Of a stretch of DNA of 64,000 nucleotides, positions 52,525 through 61,650 are shown one piece after another. Both the position numbers and the translations under genes were made by a program. Numbering within the stretch: the stretch's first letter is position 1; every line of letters begins with the position of its first letter. Where the stretch lies: the NCBI RefSeq assembly GCF_000172175.1, contig NZ_ABJL02000008.1, positions 1 through 64,000 on the forward strand. Direction: 5' to 3'. The DNA comes from Bacteroides intestinalis DSM 17393. Lineage in GTDB: Bacteria > Bacteroidota > Bacteroidia > Bacteroidales > Bacteroidaceae. The notes below the pieces were generated by a model that saw nothing but the letters and a program-made list of their open reading frames with translations, ran no database searches and had not been told where the DNA came from.

Positions 52525-53651
52525 CATTCGACTTACAATATACAGACAGTAAAAGTAACGCGCGTGCAGGATTGATAACCACCGATCACGGGCAGATAGC
52601 AACACCTATCTTTATGCCGGTAGGTACCGTAGGAACGGTGAAAGGTGTGCATGTAACCGAACTGAAAGAAGATATCGAGGCGCAGATCATATTAGGAAAT
52701 ACCTATCATCTGTACCTGCGTCCGGGATTGGATGTATTGGAAAAAGCCGGAGGACTTCATAAGTTCAACGGTTTTGACCGTCCGATGTTGACGGATAGTG
52801 GTGGTTTCCAGGTCTTTTCATTGTCGGGTATTCGTAAATTACGGGAAGAAGGTGCAGAATTCCGTTCACATATTGATGGTAGCAAACATATCTTCACTCC
52901 CGAAAAGGTAATGGATATCGAACGTACGATTGGTGCAGATATTATGATGGCTTTTGACGAGTGTCCTCCGGGAGATTCGGATTATGCGTATGCCAAAAAG
53001 TCATTAGGACTGACACACCGTTGGCTGGACCGTTGTATTCAGCGTTTCAATGAGACGGAACCAAAATATGGATACCAACAGTCGCTTTTCCCCATTGTTC
53101 AAGGATGTGTATATCCTGATCTTCGCAAGGAGTCAGCGGAATTCATTGCATCGAAGGGTGCGGATGGTAATGCTATCGGTGGTTTGGCAGTAGGTGAGCC
53201 GGTAGACAAGATGTATGAGATGATTGAGTTGGTGAACGAGATTCTGCCGAAAGATAAACCCCGTTATCTGATGGGGGTAGGTACACCGGTAAATATCCTG
53301 GAAGGCATAGAGCGTGGCGTAGATATGTTTGACTGCGTGATGCCAACCCGAAACGGACGGAATGGTATGTTGTTTACCAAAGACGGTATCATCAATATGC
53401 GCAATAAGAAATGGGAAACAGACTTCTCTCCTATTGAAGCAGACGGAGCTTCTGCTGTAGATACCTTATATAGTAAAGCGTATCTGCGCCATCTGTTCCA
53501 TGCGCAAGAATTGCTGGCTATGCAAATTGCATCTATCCATAATTTGGCTTTTTATCTGTGGCTGGTGGGTGAAGCCCGCAAGCACATCATTGCCGGTGAC
53601 TTCTCTACATGGAAACCGATGATGGTAAAACGCGTATCGACAAGGTTATGA
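52521..53651 (+). CDS. tgt: tRNA-guanine(34) transglycosylase lacking the Zn cysteines
   Basis: A 376-residue enzyme that exchanges G34 for a queuosine precursor in tRNAs with GUN anticodons. Catalytic segments are present: TDSGGFQVF (Asp92), QGCVYPDLR, GLAVGE and VDMFDCVMPTRNGRNG (268-282). In most bacterial enzymes a C-x-C-x-x-C cluster plus a later His binds zinc. Here the corresponding segment (about 304-316, EADGASAVDTL) has no Cys, although the His is kept in SIHNL (340). The gene is coupled to lon and to the following permease by ATGA overlaps. Confidence 0.94.
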   Translation: MTFDLQYTDSKSNARAGLITTDHGQIATPIFMPVGTVGTVKGVHVTELKEDIEAQIILGNTYHLYLRPGLDVLEKAGGLHKFNGFDRPMLTDSGGFQVFSLSGIRKLREEGAEFRSHIDGSKHIFTPEKVMDIERTIGADIMMAFDECPPGDSDYAYAKKSLGLTHRWLDRCIQRFNETEPKYGYQQSLFPIVQGCVYPDLRKESAEFIASKGADGNAIGGLAVGEPVDKMYEMIELVNEILPKDKPRYLMGVGTPVNILEGIERGVDMFDCVMPTRNGRNGMLFTKDGIINMRNKKWETDFSPIEADGASAVDTLYSKAYLRHLFHAQELLAMQIASIHNLAFYLWLVGEARKHIIAGDFSTWKPMMVKRVSTRL

Positions 53652-54784
53652 GAAAACTGAACTGGAAAATAAAAGGTATAAAGTTGCCGGATAACTGGAA
53701 GTGGTTGAAGCGGCTCGACTTCTACATTATCAAGAAGTTCCTCGGAACTTATGTGTTTGCCATTGCATTGATTATCTCTATTGCAGTGGTATTCGACTTT
53801 AATGAGAAGATGGACAAGTTCATGTCACACGAAGCGCCATGGAAAGCCATAGTTTTTGATTATTATCTGAACTTTGTTCCTTACTTTGCCAATCTGTTCA
53901 GTCCGCTGTTTGTGTTTATTTCGGTTATATTCTTTACTTCAAAACTGGCCGAGAACTCGGAGATTATTGCGATGTTTTCTACCGGAATGAGTTTTAAGCG
54001 GATGCTCCGGCCTTATATGGTATCGGCTGCCATTATTGCGGTAGTAACTTTTTGCTTAGGCTCTTATGTAATACCTAAGGGTAGTGTGACACGTATCAAT
54101 TTTGAGGATAAGTACTATAAGCAACGTAAATCAAATACTGCCCGGAATATTCAGCTGGAAGTGGATTCGGGGGTGATTGCCTATATTGAACGTTTTGAAG
54201 ATTATAGTAAGACAGGATATCGCTTTTCATTGGATAAATTTAAAGATAAGCAGTTGGTGTCTCATCTTACGGCTCGTTCCATTACTTATGATACAGCATC
54301 TGTTCATAAATGGACCATTAAGGATTACATGATACGCGAGATGGACGGCATGAAAGAAAATATAGTTAAGGGTGATCGTATTGACAGTATCCTTTTCATG
54401 GAGCCTGCTGATTTCCTTATTATGAAAAATCAACAGGAAATGATGACCAGTCCCGAATTAAGTGAATATATTAGCAGGCAGCGGCAGCGTGGATTTGCCA
54501 ATATCAAGGAGTTTGAACTTGAATATCATAAGCGCATTGCCATGTCGTTTGCATCGTTTATCCTTACGCTGATCGGAGTTTCTCTTTCTTCGAAAAAGAC
54601 CAAGGGTGGAATGGGATTGCATTTGGGTATAGGTTTGGCATTAAGTTTCTCATATATCCTTTTCCAAACGATCGCTTCTACTTTTGCTGTAAATGGTAAT
54701 GTACCTCCGGTAGTTGCCGTATGGATACCGAATATACTCTATGCTTTCATAGCATTCTACTTGTATCAGAAAGCACCGAAATAA
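53648..54784 (+). CDS. LptF/LptG-family permease (YjgP/YjgQ)
   Basis: A 378-residue membrane protein started at MRKLNWK, overlapping the tgt stop as ATGA. It has helices near the N-terminus (LDFYIIKKFLGTYVFAIALIISIAVVFDFNEK, the family signature), a large periplasmic beta-jellyroll region (about 145-270) and three C-terminal helices with RIAMSFASFILTLIGVSLSSKKTKGG. These permeases extract LPS toward the Lpt bridge. Whether it is LptF or LptG is not clear from the sequence. A strong terminator follows. Confidence 0.92.
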   Translation: MRKLNWKIKGIKLPDNWKWLKRLDFYIIKKFLGTYVFAIALIISIAVVFDFNEKMDKFMSHEAPWKAIVFDYYLNFVPYFANLFSPLFVFISVIFFTSKLAENSEIIAMFSTGMSFKRMLRPYMVSAAIIAVVTFCLGSYVIPKGSVTRINFEDKYYKQRKSNTARNIQLEVDSGVIAYIERFEDYSKTGYRFSLDKFKDKQLVSHLTARSITYDTASVHKWTIKDYMIREMDGMKENIVKGDRIDSILFMEPADFLIMKNQQEMMTSPELSEYISRQRQRGFANIKEFELEYHKRIAMSFASFILTLIGVSLSSKKTKGGMGLHLGIGLALSFSYILFQTIASTFAVNGNVPPVVAVWIPNILYAFIAFYLYQKAPK

Positions 54785-54810
54785 GGAATAACCGAATGAA
54801 TAAAAATAAG

Positions 54811-54859
54811 AAGCCCCTCCTGCTCCTTGTGTTACCACAAGTGCAGGAGGGGCTTTTTT
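54811..54859 (+). terminator. Terminator of the lon-tgt-lptF/G operon
   Basis: An 11-bp stem GCCCCTCCTGC/GCAGGAGGGGC (54813-54823 with 54843-54853) carries an inner CTTGTG/CACAAG stem and is followed by TTTTTT. Confidence 0.93.
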
Positions 54860-54995
54860 GTTGTATCCATTTCCTCTTTTGTCTTTGCTTCTTCATAACT
54901 TTAGCGATGCATTCTCATCGTATGTGTATTTAGAAGCAACCCCACTTTCGTCTTACATGTTCTTTAAATCTTTCATGGCAATGTGCAGTGAAAGC

Positions 54996-55502
54996 TTAAT
55001 TCAAGTAAGCTGAAAGTTCTGCAGCAGAGATGTTTTTGGCTATAATCACACCATTATCATCCAGTAAATAGTTAGTAAATCCCCGGCCTAAACGGTATTT
55101 TTTAAAGATGCCGGACGACTCGCCTTTAGTTTCCACGAAACAGGTGGGCGTAACTATTTGGTCCTTACGAATGGTTTCCTCAAAGATAGATTGATATTCA
55201 TCGAATGATACGGAAACCATTTCCACATTATTGTTTTGAGAAGTTGAACGAAGTGCATTGCTTAAACTTGCGTTTTGCATCCGGGATTGCGCGTCGTAAC
55301 TTGCCCAGAAACTGAGTAACACATATTTTCCCTTCATCTTTGACAGATTTTGAGTCGGTTGTTGCTCAGTCGACATAGCTTTGATTTTAAAATCAGGGGC
55401 TATGTCACCCACATTTAAACCTCCGGTAGGTTTGTCTTTTTCTACGAAAGAAGTCAAGGAACTAATTAGTAATACAACAAAAATCCATTTTACATGCTTC
55501 AT
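54996..55502 (-). CDS. Thioredoxin-fold (TlpA/peroxiredoxin-like) secreted protein without a CXXC
   Basis: A 168-residue protein with a signal sequence (about 1-19) and a thioredoxin-like core: VGDIAPDFKIKAM, LSKMKGKYVLLSFWASYDAQSRMQ and TPTCFVETKGE. At the place of the usual CxxC the sequence is S-Y-D-A-Q-S, so it cannot do normal thiol-disulfide exchange; one Cys remains near residue 128. It may bind a partner or be a divergent peroxiredoxin. It is monocistronic, with a promoter at 55630-55660. Confidence 0.82.
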   Translation of the reverse strand: MKHVKWIFVVLLISSLTSFVEKDKPTGGLNVGDIAPDFKIKAMSTEQQPTQNLSKMKGKYVLLSFWASYDAQSRMQNASLSNALRSTSQNNNVEMVSVSFDEYQSIFEETIRKDQIVTPTCFVETKGESSGIFKKYRLGRGFTNYLLDDNGVIIAKNISAAELSAYLN

Positions 55503-55884
55503 GTAAGGCGGTTTTGGTTAATACTAGTTGATTTATAAGTGTTTGTCGGACGATGAAATAACGTCTTAACAAACAAATATACGATCAACGTTTACTAAGA
55601 TTATAGAACCATTTGTTCTAAATCGGGGACAAAGGTACAACATTATTATTGAAAATCAAGTAAACGGTTAACTTTTTCATGTTATATAACATGTTTTGCA
55701 TTTCAGGATATCTCTCAGCATGATATATATGATGCATTTGATGAATAGATATGGTGTGTTTTTCTCATTAGCATTAGGCTGAAAGAGGGAACCTTTCAGA
55801 ACTATTACTGTTTAATGAATGGCGCAAAAGAAATTTTGCCTACTTTTGCATCGTGTTATTCATTAATTTAGATAAACAACTTTT
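55503..55884. other. Intergenic region between thioredoxin-fold gene and serB
   Basis: No gene is supported. It carries the leftward promoter at 55630-55660 and a rightward TACTTTTG -7-like box (55841-55848) before serB. The region is AT-rich with no clear repeat. Confidence 0.7.
55630..55660 (-). promoter_or_regulatory. Leftward Bacteroides promoter
   Basis: Read leftward, CTTG (55657-55660), a 19-bp spacer and TACCTTTG (55630-55637) match the consensus with one base off in the -33 box. It would give a leader of about 120 nt for the thioredoxin-fold gene. Confidence 0.65.
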
Positions 55885-57114
55885 ATGCAACCATTGAGCA
55901 CAGAACTTATACTTATCCGGGTCACGGGCGAAGATCGTCCGGGATTGACTGCATCTGTTACAGAAATTTTAGCTAAATACGACGCTACTATTCTTGACAT
56001 TGGTCAGGCCGACATCCATAATACACTGTCATTAGGTATCTTATGCAAGACAGAGGAACAACATTCAGGATTCATTATGAAAGAGTTGCTTTTCAAAGCG
56101 TCTTCTTTGGGAGTGACGATTCGCTTCTATCCTATTTCAGTAAAGGAATATGAAGATTGGGTGAATATGCAGGGAAAGAACCGCTATATCCTTACTCTGC
56201 TGGGGCGTAAATTATCTGCCCGCCAGATCTCTGCCGTTACCCGTATTCTTGCTGAACAGGGGATGAATATCGATGCCATCAAACGCCTGACGGGGCGTAT
56301 TCCATTGGATGAATGTGATTCGCGTACACGTGCCTGCATAGAGTTTTCTGTCCGGGGAACTCCGAAAGACCGTATTGCTATGCAGGAAGAGTTAATGAAG
56401 CTGGCGAGCGAACTGGAAATGGATTTCTCTTTCCAGCTTGATAATATGTATCGCCGGATGCGCCGACTGATCTGTTTCGATATGGATTCGACTCTGATTG
56501 AAACGGAAGTAATTGACGAATTGGCTATACGCGCTGGTGTGGGCAATGAGGTGAAAGCCATCACTGAGCGTGCTATGCGTGGTGAGATAGATTTTACTGA
56601 AAGTTTCCGTGAGCGTGTAGCTTTGTTGAAAGGTCTGGATGAATCTGTCATGCAGGAAATAGCAGAGAATCTGCCCATTACGGAAGGTGTAGACCGCCTG
56701 ATGTATGTATTGAAAAAGTATGGTTACAAGATAGCCATTCTTTCCGGTGGTTTCACTTATTTCGGGCAATATCTTCAAAAGAAATATGGCATTGATTATG
56801 TATATGCCAATGAATTGGAAATAGTGGACGGTAAGTTGACCGGCCGTTATCTGGGAGATGTGGTGGACGGTAAGCGAAAAGCCGAACTGTTGCGCCTCAT
56901 TGCACAGGTAGAGAAGGTAGACATTGCACAGACCATTGCTGTGGGTGACGGAGCGAATGATCTTCCGATGCTGGGCGTTGCCGGATTGGGCATTGCTTTC
57001 CATGCCAAACCGAAAGTGGTTGCCAATGCAAAGCAATCTATTAACACGATTGGTTTGGATGGGGTACTCTATTTCTTAGGCTTCAAAGACTCATATATCG
57101 ATTTGCCGAAATGA
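55885..57114 (+). CDS. serB: Phosphoserine phosphatase with N-terminal ACT domains
   Basis: A 409-residue protein. Two ACT-like domains (about 5-85 and 100-185) precede a HAD phosphatase. The catalytic motif is FDMDSTLIETEVIDE (Asp199 and Asp201), with GGFTYFG for motif II, the Lys region GKRKAELL, and GDGANDLPML for motif III. It hydrolyses phosphoserine to serine. The ACT pair suggests allosteric control, probably by an amino acid. Serine is the substrate of the serine palmitoyltransferase encoded elsewhere in the window, but the genes are not linked. Confidence 0.95.
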   Translation: MQPLSTELILIRVTGEDRPGLTASVTEILAKYDATILDIGQADIHNTLSLGILCKTEEQHSGFIMKELLFKASSLGVTIRFYPISVKEYEDWVNMQGKNRYILTLLGRKLSARQISAVTRILAEQGMNIDAIKRLTGRIPLDECDSRTRACIEFSVRGTPKDRIAMQEELMKLASELEMDFSFQLDNMYRRMRRLICFDMDSTLIETEVIDELAIRAGVGNEVKAITERAMRGEIDFTESFRERVALLKGLDESVMQEIAENLPITEGVDRLMYVLKKYGYKIAILSGGFTYFGQYLQKKYGIDYVYANELEIVDGKLTGRYLGDVVDGKRKAELLRLIAQVEKVDIAQTIAVGDGANDLPMLGVAGLGIAFHAKPKVVANAKQSINTIGLDGVLYFLGFKDSYIDLPK

Positions 57115-57123
57115 GTTGAACTA

Positions 57124-57170
57124 TTCCGCAAATATATTTGTTTCATATAGTGACATATATATTTGCGGAA
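57124..57170. repeat. Inverted repeat between serB and susC
   Basis: TTCCGCAAATATAT (57124-57137) and its exact reverse complement (57157-57170) form a 14-bp stem with a 19-nt loop. No T-run follows on the plus strand. It sits 10 bp after the serB stop and 20 bp before the susC start, so it may be a serB terminator or an mRNA leader structure. Confidence 0.7.
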
Positions 57171-57189
57171 CCTCTTAAATTTGAATACT

Positions 57190-59922
57190 ATGAAGAGAAT
57201 AAGGAACCTATTCTGTCTCTCTTTACTTTTAGTTGCAGTCGGCTTACCTGCTGTCGCACAAACAAAACTTCATGTTCCCCTCCCTGATTCGATAACCACT
57301 GTTGGATATGCCACCGGACTTCGTAAGAATCTTTCTGGCCTGGTGGAAAGAATTACTGAAAATCAGATGAATAAAGACCAGATTACCAATCCGCTGGATG
57401 CCATCCGTGGACGGGTACCTGGATTGACGATTCTGAAAGGTTCGAATGGACCTGCTGCGCTGGACGCTGTCCGTCTGCGTGGCACTACCTCCCTGACTAC
57501 TGGAAATGACCCGTTAATTATTGTAGACGGAGTTTTTGGTGACCTGAGTATGCTTACATCTATTTATCCGGCGGATATTGAAAGCTTTGTTATCCTGAAG
57601 GATGCTTCGGAAACTGCACAATACGGTTCGCGCGGAGCATCGGGTGTGATTGAGATTACTACAAAAAAAGGTGTCAGCGGACGTACAAGCGTTAACTATA
57701 ATGGAAGTTTCGGCATTGCCTCAAGCTATAAAACAGTGAGGATGCTCAATGGAAATGAATTCCGGACATTGGCTCAGGAGCGTGGCATCTCAATTTTGGA
57801 TATGGGAAACAATACAGATTTCCAGAAAGAGATCGAGCAAACGGGATTACAGCATAATCATCATATCGCGTTTTCGGGAGGAACGAATACTTCCAATTAT
57901 CGTGTTTCACTCGCTCTAATGAATCGTGAAGGAGTGATTGTCAATGAAAAGTTGCAGAACTTCACATCGAATATGAATATGACACAGTATGTATTCGATA
58001 ATTTTCTTAAATGTGATCTTGGTATGTTTGGTTCCGTACAGAAGGAACGTAATCTGGTGAATCTGCACAAAGTATTCTATTCTGCTGCTTCGTATAATCC
58101 TACTTTCCCGAATCACAAGAATCCGGAGACCGGTAGCTGGGATGGATATGCTTATGCCAGCCAGTTATCACATCCGTTGGCATGGATGGATGTGAAAGAC
58201 AAGAATGCTACATCGCATATCAGTACGCATGCCCGGTTGACATTCAATCTGGCCGAAGCATGGAAACTGACTTTTTTCGGTTCCTATACATATAATGTAG
58301 TAGAAAATGCGCAGTATCTGCCTGTTGCTGTCTGGGCACAAGGGCAGGCATACAGAGGAGACAAGAAAATGGAATCATTGCTGGGTAACCTGATGCTGTC
58401 TTATAAAAAAGAATGGAGGAAACACTTCTTTGACGTTTTAGGACTGGCAGAGATACAGAAAGACAAATATTCCGGATTTTATACAACAGTTACAAATTTC
58501 AGTAATGACAAATTAGGTTATGATAATCTTCAGGGAGGTGCCATTCGTCCGTGGGATGGAACTAATTCCTACTACGAAGACCCTCGTTTGGTTTCTTTTA
58601 TGGGGCGCGTGAATTATACGTATGATGATCGATATATCCTTACGGTGAATGCCCGTGGGGATGCGTCTTCCAAGTTTGGCAGTAATCATAAATGGGGATT
58701 TTTCCCGGCTGTATCTGTTGCATGGGTAGTTAGTAAAGAGAAGTTTATGGAAAAACTTTCTTTTATCGATAATCTGAAAATCCGTGCAGGATATGGTTTG
58801 GCAGGCAATCAAAACGGCATTGATTCATATACTACGTTGAATTTGATGCGACCTAATGGTATTGCACCGGTAGGTTCTACACCTGTAGTCACAATGGATA
58901 AGTTGCGGAATACGAATCCGGATTTGAAGTGGGAAGTGAAGCAGACATTCAATGCCGGTATAGAAGTAGCTTTGCTGGGTAACCGATTGCTGCTGACTGC
59001 CAATTATTACAATTCCAAGACGAAGGACATGCTTTATCTTTATAACGTGAGTGTACCACCTTTTACTTATAATACTTTACTGGCAAACATTGGTTCTATG
59101 CGTAATTATGGAACAGAGCTATCTATCGGCATTACGCCGCTGAAGACCAAAGACATGGAACTGAATATCAATGCCAATCTGACTTTCCAGCAAAACAAAT
59201 TACTTTCTCTTGACGGAAACTACCAGGGCGAACATATTTCAGCTACAGAATACAAGAGTCTTGCCGGACTGGATGGTGCTGGATTCCACGGTGGATACAA
59301 TCATATTGTTTACCAGATTGTGGGTCAGCCTCTGGGTGTATTCTATCTGCCCCATTGCACAGGGCTGGTATCCGATGGAAATGGTGGGTATACCTATCAG
59401 ATTGCCGATCTGAATAGCGGTGGTGTCAGTCTGGAAGATGGTGAAGACCGTTATGTGGCAGGACAGGCTGTGCCAAAGACGATACTTGGTTCCAATATCA
59501 GTTTCCGTTATAAAGATTTTGATATATCGCTACAGATAAACGGTGCATTCGGCCATAAAGTGTACAATGGTACTTCATTAACTTATATGAATATGAACAG
59601 TTTCCCCGATTATAACGTCATGAAAAAAGCGCCTGCACAGAACATTAAAGACCAGACAGCTACGGATTACTGGTTGGAAGATGGTGATTACATTAACTTC
59701 GATTATGTTACGTTAGGCTGGAATGTTCCGTTAAAGAATACCCGTTACTTGCAGTCGCTCCGCCTGTCCCTGACTGTTAACAACCTGGCGACAATTTCAG
59801 GCTACTCGGGCTTAACGCCTATGATAAACAGTTCGTCTGTAAATGCTACTTTGGGAATAGATGATAAACGCAATTATCCTCTATACCGTATATATACTAT
59901 CGGACTTAGTGTAAACTTCTAA
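57190..59922 (+). CDS. SusC-family TonB-dependent outer-membrane transporter, short form
   Basis: A 910-residue SusC/RagA protein from the ATG at 57190 (MKRIRNLF). A signal peptide ends near AVAQ. The plug domain has the NPLDAIRGRVPGLTILKG, VRLRGTTSLTTGNDPLIIVDG and YGSRGASGVIEITTKKG motifs; the rest is a beta-barrel ending in an aromatic residue (SVNF). The usual N-terminal carboxypeptidase-regulatory-like domain of about 80 residues, and a recognisable TonB box after it, are missing. The SusD gene follows 11 bp downstream. No glycoside hydrolase, regulator or sulfatase is adjacent, so the substrate is unknown. Confidence 0.95.
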   Translation: MKRIRNLFCLSLLLVAVGLPAVAQTKLHVPLPDSITTVGYATGLRKNLSGLVERITENQMNKDQITNPLDAIRGRVPGLTILKGSNGPAALDAVRLRGTTSLTTGNDPLIIVDGVFGDLSMLTSIYPADIESFVILKDASETAQYGSRGASGVIEITTKKGVSGRTSVNYNGSFGIASSYKTVRMLNGNEFRTLAQERGISILDMGNNTDFQKEIEQTGLQHNHHIAFSGGTNTSNYRVSLALMNREGVIVNEKLQNFTSNMNMTQYVFDNFLKCDLGMFGSVQKERNLVNLHKVFYSAASYNPTFPNHKNPETGSWDGYAYASQLSHPLAWMDVKDKNATSHISTHARLTFNLAEAWKLTFFGSYTYNVVENAQYLPVAVWAQGQAYRGDKKMESLLGNLMLSYKKEWRKHFFDVLGLAEIQKDKYSGFYTTVTNFSNDKLGYDNLQGGAIRPWDGTNSYYEDPRLVSFMGRVNYTYDDRYILTVNARGDASSKFGSNHKWGFFPAVSVAWVVSKEKFMEKLSFIDNLKIRAGYGLAGNQNGIDSYTTLNLMRPNGIAPVGSTPVVTMDKLRNTNPDLKWEVKQTFNAGIEVALLGNRLLLTANYYNSKTKDMLYLYNVSVPPFTYNTLLANIGSMRNYGTELSIGITPLKTKDMELNINANLTFQQNKLLSLDGNYQGEHISATEYKSLAGLDGAGFHGGYNHIVYQIVGQPLGVFYLPHCTGLVSDGNGGYTYQIADLNSGGVSLEDGEDRYVAGQAVPKTILGSNISFRYKDFDISLQINGAFGHKVYNGTSLTYMNMNSFPDYNVMKKAPAQNIKDQTATDYWLEDGDYINFDYVTLGWNVPLKNTRYLQSLRLSLTVNNLATISGYSGLTPMINSSSVNATLGIDDKRNYPLYRIYTIGLSVNF

Positions 59923-59933
59923 ACCTTAAAGCC

Positions 59934-61571
59934 ATGAAAAGTAATTCTATATTTTATTCGTTTTGTATTTTAGTTACCCTTTGCTGGGGAATAACTTCGT
60001 GCGACGGTTTTCTGAAAGAAAAGTCTCGTGATGCACTGCCTGAAGAGGAAGGTTATAGTAATATCTCTGAACTCTATCTCAATGCAGTGGCATCCCTTTA
60101 CAATTACATAGGTGGAAATGCTGATAGCCAGGGATTGCAAGGAACCGGCCGTGGTATCTACGACCTGAATACTTTTACCACTGATGAAGCCATTATGCCT
60201 ACCCGAGGTGGCGACTGGTATGATGGTGGTTTCTGGCAAGGGTTATTTCTGCATAAATGGGGTGTAAACAATGATGCAATACAGGCCACCTGGGAATATC
60301 TTTATAAGGTAATTATGCTTAGTAACAACTCTCTGGAACATATAGAAACCTATGCTCTAACCCACTCTGATGCGGAGCTTCCCGGTTATCGCGCCGAGGT
60401 ACGTGCTTTTCGTGCAATGTACTATTATTATCTGATGGATCTGTTTGGACGCATACCACTGGTTTTGCACTCTAATGTTGCTTCAAAAGATATTGTGTTG
60501 AGCGAGCGTAAGAATGTATTCGACTTTGTAGTCAGGGAATTACAAGAGACCGCTCCACTCCTGCCCGCCCAGTTCAGCAACCGTTCCGGCAATTATTACG
60601 GACGTTTGACACGTCCTGTTGCATACTTTTTGTTGGCAAAGTTGGCACTGAATGCCGAAATTTATACAGACAATAACTGGACAGATGGTGTTCGTCCTGA
60701 TGGAAAGAATATCTTTTTCGAAGTAGATGGCACTACAATAAATGCCTGGCAGACTGCAGAAGCTTATTGCGATAAAATCACAGCATTTGGTTATCGCCTC
60801 GAACCGGATTATACAGCTAATTTTGCTGTATACAATGAAAGTTCCGTTGAGAATATCTTTACCGTACCTATGAGCAAAACGCTGTACACCAATCAGATGC
60901 AATATCTTTTCCGTTCACGCCATTATAATCATGCCAAAGCATTAGGGTTATCCGGTGAAAACGGATCGAGTGCTACCATTGAAGCCCTGCAGACCTTTGG
61001 ATATGATACCGATCTACAAGACCCTCGTTTTGATTTCTGCTATTATGCAGGTACAGTCTACGATTTGAAAGGTAACGTTGTAAAATTGGATGATGGAACT
61101 GTTTTGGTTTACGAGCCGTGGAAAGTAAAGTTAGATATATCCGATGAACCTTACGAAAAGACTGCCGGCGCCCGAATGAAGAAATATGAGATTGATGATA
61201 AAGCAATGAAAGATGGTAAACTGATGGAAAATGATATTGTCTTATTCCGTTATGCAGATGTGTTATTGATGAAGAGTGAGGCTAAGGTTCGTGACGGGCG
61301 TGATGGAGATGAAGAACTGAACCAAGTGCGTGCTCGTGTAGGAGTACCGGAACGTGTTGCTACTTTAGAGAATCTTCTTGCTGAACGTCAGTTGGAACTT
61401 GCATGGGAAGGTTGGAGACGCCAGGATCTAATTCGTTTCGGACAATTTACCCGTACTTACAGCAGTCGTCCGCAGCTGCCTGACGAGGAAAACGGATATA
61501 CTACCGTCTTCCCTATTCCAGAGAAAATCAGACAGATGAATCCGGGATGGGAGCAGCATCCGGGCTATTAA
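59934..61571 (+). CDS. SusD/RagB-family surface nutrient-binding lipoprotein
   Basis: A 545-residue lipoprotein with signal peptide and lipobox ITSC (Cys23), followed by FLKEKSRDALPEEEGY, the common SusD start. TPR-like helices include EVRAFRAMYYYYLMDLFGRIPLV and RPVAYFLLAKLALNAEIYT. The C-terminal segment RYADVLLMKSEAKVRDG..LLAERQLELAWEGWRRQDLIRFG and the terminal GWEQHPGY are diagnostic. It caps the SusC barrel encoded immediately upstream. The bound ligand cannot be told from sequence. Confidence 0.96.
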   Translation: MKSNSIFYSFCILVTLCWGITSCDGFLKEKSRDALPEEEGYSNISELYLNAVASLYNYIGGNADSQGLQGTGRGIYDLNTFTTDEAIMPTRGGDWYDGGFWQGLFLHKWGVNNDAIQATWEYLYKVIMLSNNSLEHIETYALTHSDAELPGYRAEVRAFRAMYYYYLMDLFGRIPLVLHSNVASKDIVLSERKNVFDFVVRELQETAPLLPAQFSNRSGNYYGRLTRPVAYFLLAKLALNAEIYTDNNWTDGVRPDGKNIFFEVDGTTINAWQTAEAYCDKITAFGYRLEPDYTANFAVYNESSVENIFTVPMSKTLYTNQMQYLFRSRHYNHAKALGLSGENGSSATIEALQTFGYDTDLQDPRFDFCYYAGTVYDLKGNVVKLDDGTVLVYEPWKVKLDISDEPYEKTAGARMKKYEIDDKAMKDGKLMENDIVLFRYADVLLMKSEAKVRDGRDGDEELNQVRARVGVPERVATLENLLAERQLELAWEGWRRQDLIRFGQFTRTYSSRPQLPDEENGYTTVFPIPEKIRQMNPGWEQHPGY

Positions 61572-61600
61572 AGGAATGGATTGCAAAGTCGCTTCATTCT

Positions 61601-61631
61601 TTTGTGTTAATCACTTTATTTCCTATCTTTG
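61601..61631 (+). promoter_or_regulatory. Promoter of the DEAD-box helicase gene
   Basis: TTTG (61601-61604), a 19-bp spacer and TATCTTTG (61624-61631) are a perfect Bacteroides consensus promoter, 19 bp upstream of the helicase ATG. Confidence 0.88.
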
Positions 61632-61650
61632 CGGCTAAATAAAAAGAAAC

